Assembly (NCBI GenBank): GCA_963719485.1
Contig: OY970387.1
Location: 3,906,001-3,970,000 of the forward strand
DNA length: 64,000 nt
DNA from: Bog-473 sp963719485
GTDB lineage: Bacteria; Actinomycetota; Acidimicrobiia; Acidimicrobiales; RAAP-2
Direction: 5' to 3'
This document shows positions 1 through 6,936 of the stretch, in pieces (positions within the stretch are counted from its first letter, which is position 1; each line of letters begins with the position of its first letter). A model generated the notes under the pieces. It was not told the DNA's origin. It made no database searches and worked only from the letters and a program-made list of their open reading frames with translations. Made by a program: the position numbers and the translations under genes.

Positions 1-107
1 CCGACCCAGGAGATCCGGCCGTCGTCGATCTCGACCGCGCCCGGCGCCAGCACCTTGTCGTCGGCGTCGACGGTGAAGACCGCGTCGGCCTCCAGCCGCA
101 GGGTCAC
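1..107 (-). CDS. amidohydrolase, N-terminal 35 codons only (cut by window edge)
   Basis: Reads from a GTG at 107 toward the window start and runs off it. The visible residues form the small beta-sandwich start typical of metal-dependent amidohydrolases of the cytosine-deaminase/MtaD/SsnA type: 'LRLEADAVFTVDAD', then 'APGAVEIDDGRISWVG'. The metal-binding HxH motif would lie beyond the edge, so metal and substrate cannot be judged. The GTG overlaps the TGA of the upstream DtxR-type regulator by four bases (104-107), so the two are probably translated together. Family membership is moderately sure; the specific reaction is unknown. Confidence 0.6.
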   Translation of the reverse strand, partial: MTLRLEADAVFTVDADDKVLAPGAVEIDDGRISWV

Positions 108-803
108 GGCGCCCCGACGTACAGCCGGTCGGAGAGGTCGCGCGAGACCCTGATGGGCCCGGCGCCGCCTTCGACCGTCACCTCCACGTTGCCCTCGCGG
201 ATCGCGGCCGTCCACCTGGGCGACGACGCCCGGGATGAAGCCGCCCTCGTCGAGCAGGGTGAGCGAGCCCAGGTTCAGCTCCACTTCCTCGCTGATGCGG
301 AAGAGCCGCACCCGCTCGCCGGCGTCGACCTCGGCCAGTGGTCGCACCGTGACCGCTGGCGCCGGCGAGTGCGACCCGGGGATCGGGTTGCCGTGCGGGC
401 AGGTCGCGGGGTCGCCCAGCAATTCCACCAGGCGGGCCTCGACATCGTCGGAGATCACGTGCTCCCAGCGGCCCGCCTCGCGGTGCACCTTGTGCCATTC
501 GAGCCCGATGACGTCGACCAGGAGGCGCTCGGCCAGGCGGTGTTTGCGCACGACCTTCTCGGCCAGGGCCTGCCCGCTCGGGGTCAGCGACAACAGGCGG
601 CCCTCTCGCGTCACGTACCCGTCCTCCCGCAGGCGGTCGAGCATCTCGGAGACCGACGGGGCCGACCGGCCCAGCCGCTCCGCAATGCGGGCCTGGATCA
701 CGGGCACACCCTCTTCGGCCAGCGACAGCATGGTCTCGAGGTACTCCTCGACGGGCGGGTGGTACTCCTGCGGTTGGCGGGCCGCGGCGCGGCGCTCAGT
801 CAT
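104..803 (-). CDS. DtxR/MntR-type metal-dependent transcriptional regulator, apparent frameshift
   Basis: N-terminal winged helix ('VEEYLETMLSLAEEG', then 'IAERLGRSAPSVSEMLDRL'), then the dimerisation and metal-binding segment with 'VHREAGRWEHVISDDVEARL' and 'CPHGNP'. These carry the His/Glu/Cys positions used by DtxR-family repressors to sense Fe(II) or Mn(II). A C-terminal FeoA/SH3-like domain follows. The frame opened by the ATG at 803 loses similarity after 'GGFIPGVVAQVD'. One extra base near 207-212 restores 'AAIREGNVEVTVEGGAG' and a proper end at the TGA at 104-106. Its start lies inside the last codons of the copper amine oxidase gene (8-base overlap), so the three minus-strand genes look like one operon. 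Whether the regulator controls the oxidase is inference. Confidence 0.75.
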
Positions 804-2730
804 GACAATGGTCGGCCGAGGGCGGCACGTCGAGCGCGGGGTTGCGATCGAAGAAGCCGAACGGGATCAGCGTGAACCCGGTGTACTCGACCGGCATGAC
901 CGGCCAATCCTCCGGCCGGGGGATGTGGGTGACGCCGAACGAGTGCCACAGCACGAGGTCGGTGTCCACGAGCGGACGGTCCTCCTCCGTCCAGGTCGGC
1001 AGGCCTGCCCCGCCACCGTGCTGGTTCGGGTAGTCGCCCGCGGCCCGGCGTTCGTCGGCGTCGAAGGGCGTGACCCACAGGTTGTGCGACGCGAAGGCGG
1101 CGCGGCGCCCGACACTGGAGGTGGGATCGGCCAACAGCGTCGGCGTGGAGCCGGGGAGCAGCTTGTAGGCCGTCGGCTCCCCGACGCCGTTGCGAGAGGA
1201 GCGGTTGGCGATGCGCCAGGTCCGGCTGCGCGCCGGATCGACATCGCGTCGGGCGGTCAGCTCGCTTTCCAACAGCGTCGCCGTCGTGCCGAAGGCGTTC
1301 CCCCAGGGATTCTCGGCGCTCCCCGGCGCGCCGGTGCGCACGGCGTCGACCTCGTAGACGGCGTTGTCGGGGCCGTCGACCTCCATGTCGAGCCGGACGT
1401 TGAAGAGATGCTGGTGGTACGGCGCGGCGAGGCCCGGGGCGATCATGCTGGCGTGGTCGCCGGCGTCGTCGTCGGCCACCGCCATGGTGGACATGATCCC
1501 CGACAGCTTCACCTCGAGCTGCATGGTGCCGTCGAGATAGAAGTACCAGTAGAACCCGTACTCGTAGTTCCCAACGGTGGCGATGGAGCTGACCACCAGC
1601 CGGCGCGACCGGCGGACCTCGGTCCGCCCCGACACCATGTCGACGTGCTTCCAGAGGATGCCGTAGTCCTCCTCGTGCATGCAGATGGCGTTGGCCCGTG
1701 TGCGCGGCTTGCCGCGCTCGTCGGCGAAGACGTCGTCGAAGTAGCGGATCTCACCGAGGCAGTCACAGCCGAGGGTGAGCGAGTTGGCCATGCGGCCCAG
1801 ACCCCATTCGCCGGCGTCGAACGCGCTCTTCCAGGCGTGCATCGGTCCGGGGTGCCCGTAGGGGACGACCATCTCGCTGACCGAGGCCCGGTACACGATG
1901 GGCCGGACCCGGCCGCCGTCCTCGTACCCGACCGTCCACAGCACGAGGCCCTCCAGCGGATCCATGCCGATCCGCAGCGACCACTTCTGCCAGCGCACGA
2001 GGTTGCCCTCCACCTCGAAGCTCGGGCCCTCGGGCTGGGTGATCTCCAACGGCTTCAGGTCCGTGCGCAGGGGACCGTTGTGCTCGGGGTAGTAGCTCCC
2101 GTGCTTGGGCGGGATGGGCACGACCCCGGTGTCGAGCACCTCGAGCACCTCGCCCCGACCCATGTCGACGAAGGCCAGCAAACCCTCGAGGGGTCGGGCG
2201 TAGCCGTTGTCCTCCTTGGACTCACGCAGGTAGGCGAGGCACCGGGTGATGCGCCGACCCTCCTCGTGCCCCAGGCCGAACGTGCCGGCCGGCCAGGGGT
2301 CGATCTGCACCAGCGACCGGTCGACGACACCGCGCCGGTCCAGCGCGGCGTTCCATTCCGCGTTGTCGTGCAACGCCGCCAGCACCAGGATCGACTCCTC
2401 CATCTGGAGCGGCGGGCGGACGTCGCGCACCACCTCCCAGCGGTCCACCTCGCCCCGGGTGACCGAGACGACGGCCTCGACCACGTCCGCCTCGGGGCCC
2501 TCAAGGAGGACGAGGCGGAGCCGGCGGTCGACCGCCACCTCCTCCCCCGCGTCGACGGCGCGCACCAACTCCTTGGGGGGGTCGCAGAGGCCGACATAGG
2601 CGAAGCGCAGCACCTCGTTGGGCACCTCGGATCGGCCGCTGGCGAAGACGATCTCGCGGGCGGCGATGATCTCGGCGCCGCTGACGGGCGCCAAGGGGTG
2701 CAGGGCGGGAGAGGCGGGCGAAGAGGGCAT
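796..2730 (-). CDS. copper-containing primary amine oxidase
   Basis: 644 aa, full length for the family. It oxidises primary amines to aldehydes with release of ammonia and hydrogen peroxide, using copper and the self-made cofactor topaquinone. The cofactor tyrosine sits in T-x-x-N-Y-E ('TVGNYEY', Tyr about 389). The catalytic-base region is 'FDAGEWGLG'. Copper ligands are the HxH in 'PYHQHLFN' and a later His in 'FGVTHIPRPEDW'. No signal peptide is visible, so it is probably cytoplasmic like arthrobacterial enzymes. It is the first gene of a minus-strand group with a DtxR-like regulator and an amidohydrolase, and is divergent from the purine nucleoside phosphorylase gene with 51 bases between the starts. 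The physiological amine cannot be read from sequence. Confidence 0.93.
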   Translation of the reverse strand: MPSSPASPALHPLAPVSGAEIIAAREIVFASGRSEVPNEVLRFAYVGLCDPPKELVRAVDAGEEVAVDRRLRLVLLEGPEADVVEAVVSVTRGEVDRWEVVRDVRPPLQMEESILVLAALHDNAEWNAALDRRGVVDRSLVQIDPWPAGTFGLGHEEGRRITRCLAYLRESKEDNGYARPLEGLLAFVDMGRGEVLEVLDTGVVPIPPKHGSYYPEHNGPLRTDLKPLEITQPEGPSFEVEGNLVRWQKWSLRIGMDPLEGLVLWTVGYEDGGRVRPIVYRASVSEMVVPYGHPGPMHAWKSAFDAGEWGLGRMANSLTLGCDCLGEIRYFDDVFADERGKPRTRANAICMHEEDYGILWKHVDMVSGRTEVRRSRRLVVSSIATVGNYEYGFYWYFYLDGTMQLEVKLSGIMSTMAVADDDAGDHASMIAPGLAAPYHQHLFNVRLDMEVDGPDNAVYEVDAVRTGAPGSAENPWGNAFGTTATLLESELTARRDVDPARSRTWRIANRSSRNGVGEPTAYKLLPGSTPTLLADPTSSVGRRAAFASHNLWVTPFDADERRAAGDYPNQHGGGAGLPTWTEEDRPLVDTDLVLWHSFGVTHIPRPEDWPVMPVEYTGFTLIPFGFFDRNPALDVPPSADHCHD

Positions 2731-2781
2731 GCCCGGTCGATGTTACGTGGCTGGGGGCGGATCACCCTCTACCATCGCCCC

Positions 2782-3594
2782 ATGGAGGACGCCGCCGTCC
2801 GGGCGGCGCAGAGCGCCCGGGAACTGGCCCGCCGACTCGGGACCGAGCACCACGACGTGCTCCTGCTCCTCGGCAGCGGACTCTCGGGGACCGCCGAAGC
2901 TCTTGGCGGCGACGAGGACCCGGTCCCACTCGACACCCTCCCCTCCTTCCCGCCCTACACGGCCGGCGGCCACCGGGCCTACGCCTGGTCGGTCCCCCAC
3001 GACGGGCTCCGGATCCTGGTCCTGGGCGGGCGTTGCCACCTCTACGAAGGACTGACACCCGCCGAGGTGGTCCACCCCCTGCGCACGGGCGTCGCACTCG
3101 GCTGCGCCACCGTGATCCTGACCGCCGCGGCCGGCGGCATCCGCGACGATCTCGCCACCGGATCCCTCATGGTCGTCGAGGACCATCTCAACCTGACCGG
3201 TCGCAGCCCCATTGTCGGCCCAGATTTCGTCGACATGACCGACGCCTACTCCCCGACGCTGCGCGCCGTGGCGCTCTCGGCGCCGGAGCCCGCCGCCTCG
3301 GTGCTGGCGGACGGACCCGGCGTCTACGCCCAGCTCCCGGGGCCCCAGTTCGAGACGCCTGCCGAGATCCGCATGCTGCGCACCGCCGGCGCCGACGTGG
3401 TGGGCATGTCCATGGCCCTCGAGACGATTGCCGCCCGCCAGGCGGGCGCAGCCGTCCTGGGGCTGGCCCTGGTCACCAATCCGGCCGCGGCACCCGACGG
3501 CACCATCGACGTGGCGGCCATCGCCGACGTGGGCGCGACCGCCGAGCCTGCCGTGGCCGCCGTCGTCCGCCACGTCGTAGGCTCGCTGGCATGA
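2782..3594 (+). CDS. punA: purine nucleoside phosphorylase (trimeric, class I)
   Basis: 270 aa. Phosphorolysis of (deoxy)inosine and guanosine to free base and (deoxy)ribose-1-phosphate in purine salvage. Visible family motifs: phosphate loop 'LLLGSGLSG', 'GGRCHLYEGL', 'TAAAGGIRDDL', 'DMTDAYSP', the purine-site Glu in 'GPQFETPAEIRMLRTAGADVVGMSMALE', and Asn in 'ALVTNPAAA'. The Asn marks the 6-oxopurine-specific trimeric type. The ATG at 2782 gives the normal family length; the open frame upstream is antisense to the amine oxidase. Its stop overlaps the ATG of the VOC gene (ATGA), so the two are co-translated. Confidence 0.92.
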   Translation: MEDAAVRAAQSARELARRLGTEHHDVLLLLGSGLSGTAEALGGDEDPVPLDTLPSFPPYTAGGHRAYAWSVPHDGLRILVLGGRCHLYEGLTPAEVVHPLRTGVALGCATVILTAAAGGIRDDLATGSLMVVEDHLNLTGRSPIVGPDFVDMTDAYSPTLRAVALSAPEPAASVLADGPGVYAQLPGPQFETPAEIRMLRTAGADVVGMSMALETIAARQAGAAVLGLALVTNPAAAPDGTIDVAAIADVGATAEPAVAAVVRHVVGSLA

Positions 3595-3962
3595 CTGATC
3601 CCGTGCGGCCGACCGGCGTCGACCACGTCGCCATCAACGTCGCCGACGTTCCCGGCGGCATCGCGTTCTACACCGAGAAGATCGGCCTGGTGCAGAACTT
3701 CACCCGCCCCGACTTCGGATTTCCCGGAGCGTGGCTCGACACCGCCAACGGGCAGCAGATCCATCTGATCGAAGCCGCGGTGCCGAACAACGTCGGCCAG
3801 CACTTCGCGCTCGCCTTCGACGACCTGGGCGCGGCCGTCGACGAGCTCCGGGCACGTGGCCTGCAGGTCAGTGACCCGGTGAAGGTGGGCACGACCGGCC
3901 GCCAACAGGCGTTCACGGCCGACCCGTGGGGCAACGGGATCGAGCTGCACCAGCGCGCCTGA
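3591..3962 (+). CDS. VOC/glyoxalase-fold protein
   Basis: 123 aa, a single vicinal-oxygen-chelate domain: 'VDHVAINVADVPGGIAFYTEKIGL' at the start, 'GQQIHLIE' in the middle and 'AFTADPWGNGIELHQR' at the end. The His near residue 12, the mid His and the C-terminal Glu fit the metal ligands of the fold. The fold covers lyases, dioxygenases and antibiotic-binding proteins, so the reaction is open. It overlaps the stop of the nucleoside phosphorylase gene by four bases and ends convergently 21 bases before rpmA. Confidence 0.8.
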   Translation: MTDPVRPTGVDHVAINVADVPGGIAFYTEKIGLVQNFTRPDFGFPGAWLDTANGQQIHLIEAAVPNNVGQHFALAFDDLGAAVDELRARGLQVSDPVKVGTTGRQQAFTADPWGNGIELHQRA

Positions 3963-3963
3963 G

Positions 3964-3982
3964 CTCCGGCACGCCGGGGGAG
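3964..3982. terminator. possible bidirectional hairpin between convergent genes
   Basis: A GC hairpin (CCGG-cacg-CCGG with a bulged outer CTC/GAG pair) sits in the 21-base gap between the convergent VOC gene and rpmA. It has no T-tract, so a rho-independent function is uncertain. Seen directly; role inferred. Confidence 0.3.
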
Positions 3983-3983
3983 T

Positions 3984-4235
3984 TCAGCCGGTCAGGACGC
4001 TGACCTGCTTGCGGCCGCGGCGCTCGCCGAACTTCACGACGCCGTCGGCGGTGGCGAAGAGCGTGTCGTCGCCGCCTCGCCCCACGTTGGCTCCCGGGTA
4101 CACCTTCGTCCCCCGCTGGCGCATGATGATGGAGCCGGCGGTCACCGCGGCGCCGTCGAAGCACTTCACGCCGAGGCGCTGCGCGTTCGAGTCGCGTCCG
4201 TTGCGAGTGGACCCGCCGCCTTTGGTCTTTGACAT
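3984..4235 (-). CDS. rpmA: 50S ribosomal protein L27
   Basis: 83 aa, normal length. Starts 'MSKTKGGGSTRNGRDSNAQR' and carries the conserved 'GSIIMRQRGTKVYPGANVGRG' core. The N-terminal tail reaches the peptidyl-transferase centre in other bacteria. Nine bases downstream of rplU on the same strand. The usual next gene, obgE, does not follow; convergent VOC and nucleoside phosphorylase genes come instead. Confidence 0.97.
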   Translation of the reverse strand: MSKTKGGGSTRNGRDSNAQRLGVKCFDGAAVTAGSIIMRQRGTKVYPGANVGRGGDDTLFATADGVVKFGERRGRKQVSVLTG

Positions 4236-4244
4236 CTCGGACTC

Positions 4245-4559
4245 CTAGCCTGCCGCCGTGATGGCGGTGATCTCCAGCGTGGCGTAGTGCTGGCGGTGGC
4301 CCCACCGGCGGCGCTGGTTCGACTTGTTCTTGTAGGTCATGGCGTTGATTTTGGGGCCCTTCTCTTCGCCCACGACCTTCGCCGTGACCGAAGCGCCGGA
4401 CAGCTGCGCGGGCGTGGAGAGGACGGTCGAGCCGTCGACCACCAGGACGGGCTCGAGGGACACCTCCGCACCGACGGGCTGACCCAGCAGCTCGACGCGG
4501 ACGCGCTGGCCCTCGGCCACGCGCTCCTGCTTCCCTCCGGACCTGATGACGGCGTACAT
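4245..4559 (-). CDS. rplU: 50S ribosomal protein L21
   Basis: 104 aa, normal length. Starts 'MYAVIRSGGKQERVAEGQRV' and holds the signature 'MTYKNKSNQRRRWGHRQHY' near the C-terminus, which contacts 23S rRNA. It lies between the RNase E/G gene (12 bases upstream) and rpmA (9 bases downstream), the common rne/rng-rplU-rpmA order of actinobacteria. Confidence 0.97.
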   Translation of the reverse strand: MYAVIRSGGKQERVAEGQRVRVELLGQPVGAEVSLEPVLVVDGSTVLSTPAQLSGASVTAKVVGEEKGPKINAMTYKNKSNQRRRWGHRQHYATLEITAITAAG

Positions 4560-4571
4560 AAGGGCGAGATC

Positions 4572-6161
4572 CTAGCGCAGGACCGAGTCGTCGAGGGTCA
4601 CGCCCCGGCCGCCGCAGATGGCGCACTCGGTCGAGAGCGTCTCGAGCAGGCCCTCCGAGACCCGCTTGCGGGTCATCTCGACCAGCCCCAGCTCGGAGAT
4701 GTCGAAGACCTGGGTCCTGGTCTTGTCCCGCGCCAGTGCGTTGCGCAGGGACGCGGCCACCTTGTCCCGGTTCTCCCGGATCTCCATGTCGATGAAGTCG
4801 ATGACGATGATGCCGCCGATGTCACGCAGGCGGAGCTGGCGGGCCACCTCTTCGGCGGCTTCGAGGTTGTTCCGGAAGACGGTCTCCTCCAGGTTGGTCT
4901 TTCCCACGTTCTTGCCGGTGTTCACGTCGATCACCGTGAGCGCCTCGGTGCGCTCGATGATCAGCGAGCCTCCCGAGGGCAGCCACACCTTTCGGTCCAG
5001 TGCCTTGTGGAGCTGTTCGTGCACGTGGTACCGCTCGAAGATCGGCAGGCCTTCGACCTCGGGGTCGTAGTACTCGACCCGATCGGAGAGCTCGGGGCTG
5101 ACGGCCCGCACGTAGTCGCGCACCTGCTCGAAGAGCGCCAGGTCGTCGATCACGACACCCCGGTACTCGGGGTTCAGCTCTTCGCGCAGGATCCGGACGG
5201 ACAGCTCCGGCTCGCGGTACAGCAGACCCGGAGCGTCGGACTTCTTGGCCTCGGCCTCGATGATGTTCCACTGCTCGAGGAGCGACGTCACGTCGCGCTG
5301 GAGCTCTTCGGCCGAGACGCCCTCGGCCGCCGTCCGCACGATCATCCCGTGGCCGGACGGCTTCACCTCGTCGATGATGCGGCGCAGCCGGCGGCGCTCG
5401 GTGTCGCCCAGGCGCTTGGAGATGCCGAACGCACTCGAATTGGGCACGAGGACGGCGAAGCGCCCGGGGAGCGAGACCTCCTGGGTCAGGCGGGCGCCCT
5501 TGGCGCCGATGGGGTTCTTGGTGACCTGGCACAAAATGGTCTGGCCGGCCTTGAGCACGTCCTCGATCCGGGGCTGCTGGGACGCCCCGCCCTCGACGTC
5601 CTCCCGGTCGTAGCGCACGTCGCCCCGGTAGAGGACGGCGTTCTTCGGGATCCCGATGTCGATGAAAGCGGCCTCCATGCCCGGCAGGACGTTCTGGACC
5701 CGGCCCCGGTAGACGTTGCCGTCGATCTGATTGGAGTCGTCGGCCGACCGGGAGACGTAGTGCTCCACGAGCGAGCGGCCCTCGAGCATCGCGATCTGGG
5801 TCATGTCCGGCTGGACGTGGACGCAGACCAGGTACCGGCCCACCTGCTTGGAGCGGCGATCGCGCCCCGAGCGGCGCCGGCTGCGTGCCCGCTTGCCCGC
5901 GCCGTCGCCCGACGGCTCCGTGGACTCCACCACGCGGGTTCCGCCTTCCTTCGGCACCGTGGCCTCAGGCCGCGCCAGCGGCACGACAGGCGCCGAGGCC
6001 TTGGGGGCCGGCGGCACCGCAGGTGCAGGCCTGGTGTCCCCGATCTTCGGCTTTCGTGGGGGCGCGGCCCTCGGTCCCACAGGGGGGCTAGCGCTGCCGC
6101 TGCCCCCCGGTGGCTCCGGGGGGCGACCCTCCGGGCTCTGGCTGTATTCCGTCTCGGACAT
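4572..6161 (-). CDS. rne: ribonuclease E/G family endoribonuclease
   Basis: 529 aa from ATG 6161. That start was chosen because an AGGAGGG ribosome site sits about 8 bases upstream; an in-frame ATG at 6200 lacks one. Layout: a proline- and arginine-rich disordered arm of about 105 residues, an S1 RNA-binding domain ('GNVYRGRVQNVLPGMEAAFIDIG'), then the DNase-I-like catalytic domain with magnesium-binding Asp in 'LTVIDVNTG' and 'IIVIDFIDME'. The zinc-link 'CAICGGRG' is almost at the C-terminus. It would cut single-stranded AU-rich RNA in mRNA decay and rRNA/tRNA maturation. The long C-terminal arm of E. coli RNase E is absent. The start lies inside the 3' end of the preceding gene. Confidence 0.93.
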   Translation of the reverse strand: MSETEYSQSPEGRPPEPPGGSGSASPPVGPRAAPPRKPKIGDTRPAPAVPPAPKASAPVVPLARPEATVPKEGGTRVVESTEPSGDGAGKRARSRRRSGRDRRSKQVGRYLVCVHVQPDMTQIAMLEGRSLVEHYVSRSADDSNQIDGNVYRGRVQNVLPGMEAAFIDIGIPKNAVLYRGDVRYDREDVEGGASQQPRIEDVLKAGQTILCQVTKNPIGAKGARLTQEVSLPGRFAVLVPNSSAFGISKRLGDTERRRLRRIIDEVKPSGHGMIVRTAAEGVSAEELQRDVTSLLEQWNIIEAEAKKSDAPGLLYREPELSVRILREELNPEYRGVVIDDLALFEQVRDYVRAVSPELSDRVEYYDPEVEGLPIFERYHVHEQLHKALDRKVWLPSGGSLIIERTEALTVIDVNTGKNVGKTNLEETVFRNNLEAAEEVARQLRLRDIGGIIVIDFIDMEIRENRDKVAASLRNALARDKTRTQVFDISELGLVEMTRKRVSEGLLETLSTECAICGGRGVTLDDSVLR

Positions 6162-6936
6162 GAGGGAAAGCCCTCCTCGCGTGCTGTGTCGCGTCGGCAT
6201 CGGTCCCGGGCCCGCTCGCCATGAGCGGCTCGAACCGTGCGCCGTCGCGTTCGATCCATTGATGCGTTCGACAGGCCCTTCCGGCCACCGCAGGGGTGCC
6301 CAGGGCCGTTACAAGGTCGCCCGGGCGGACGCCACGCGGATGCGTGGCCAGTTCCGCCCGGAGATGACCGTTCTGGCTGGTCACGGACAATGCCCGGATG
6401 GCCGGCCGGATGTCGTCTTCGGTCTGACGACCCTTCCGTTCCCGGCTGACGGTGAGCATGGGAGCAGCGAGCATCTTCTCAACCCGCTCCTGCAGCTCCA
6501 CATCCCGCACTCCGAGCACCTCCAGCTCCCAATCACACGATGCTACCTCCTGCTGGAGCGAACCCTCCGCTTCTCCGATCAGGGCCGCCGCTTCGACGGC
6601 AATACCCTCCGGCAGCAACGTGCTCAGGACAATCGGCAGGTCGGCAATGGGGGTCTCCCCGGGTCCAGCCGGCTCCAGGCGCAGGTCGAGGTACTCGCCG
6701 CGGGACTCGCACCCGGTCGGGAGGGCCAGGCCGAAGCTGACCAACGGGTGCGGGCTGAACCCCTGTGAGTAGGCCAGCGGCAACCGGCTGCGCCGCAGCG
6801 CCCGCTCCCACATCCGGGCGACGTCGCGGTGGCTCGTGAAGCGGATCTTCCCCGCCTTCGTGAAGCGAAGGCGGAGACGCCGCTGGCCCTCAGGAAGCAC
6901 GGCTGACCAGGCGCACAGGGATCCTGTCCCCGGCAC
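6088..6936 (-). CDS. TIGR03936/DUF2344 radical-SAM-linked protein
   Basis: 282 aa from GTG 6936, with a weak AGGA upstream; GTG 6900 is an alternative that overlaps the upstream stop by only 11 bases. The conserved core begins 'RLRLRFTKAGKIRFTSHRDVARMWERALRR', followed by 'YSQGFSPHPLVSFGLALPTG', the hallmark of the family always found beside, or fused to, the TIGR03960 radical SAM protein. Its biochemical role is unknown; a link to tRNA or ribosome modification is only suggested by neighbours. The C-terminal 25 codons or so overlap the start of the RNase E/G gene by 74 bases, and that tail is low-complexity. Confidence 0.82.
   Translation of the reverse strand: MPGTGSLCAWSAVLPEGQRRLRLRFTKAGKIRFTSHRDVARMWERALRRSRLPLAYSQGFSPHPLVSFGLALPTGCESRGEYLDLRLEPAGPGETPIADLPIVLSTLLPEGIAVEAAALIGEAEGSLQQEVASCDWELEVLGVRDVELQERVEKMLAAPMLTVSRERKGRQTEDDIRPAIRALSVTSQNGHLRAELATHPRGVRPGDLVTALGTPAVAGRACRTHQWIERDGARFEPLMASGPGTDADATQHARRAFPHVRDGIQPEPGGSPPGATGGQRQR

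Noticed and set aside
235..2781. Long plus-strand open frame upstream of the nucleoside phosphorylase
   Set aside because: It is antisense to the DtxR regulator and amine oxidase; only the part from ATG 2782 has a recognisable family.
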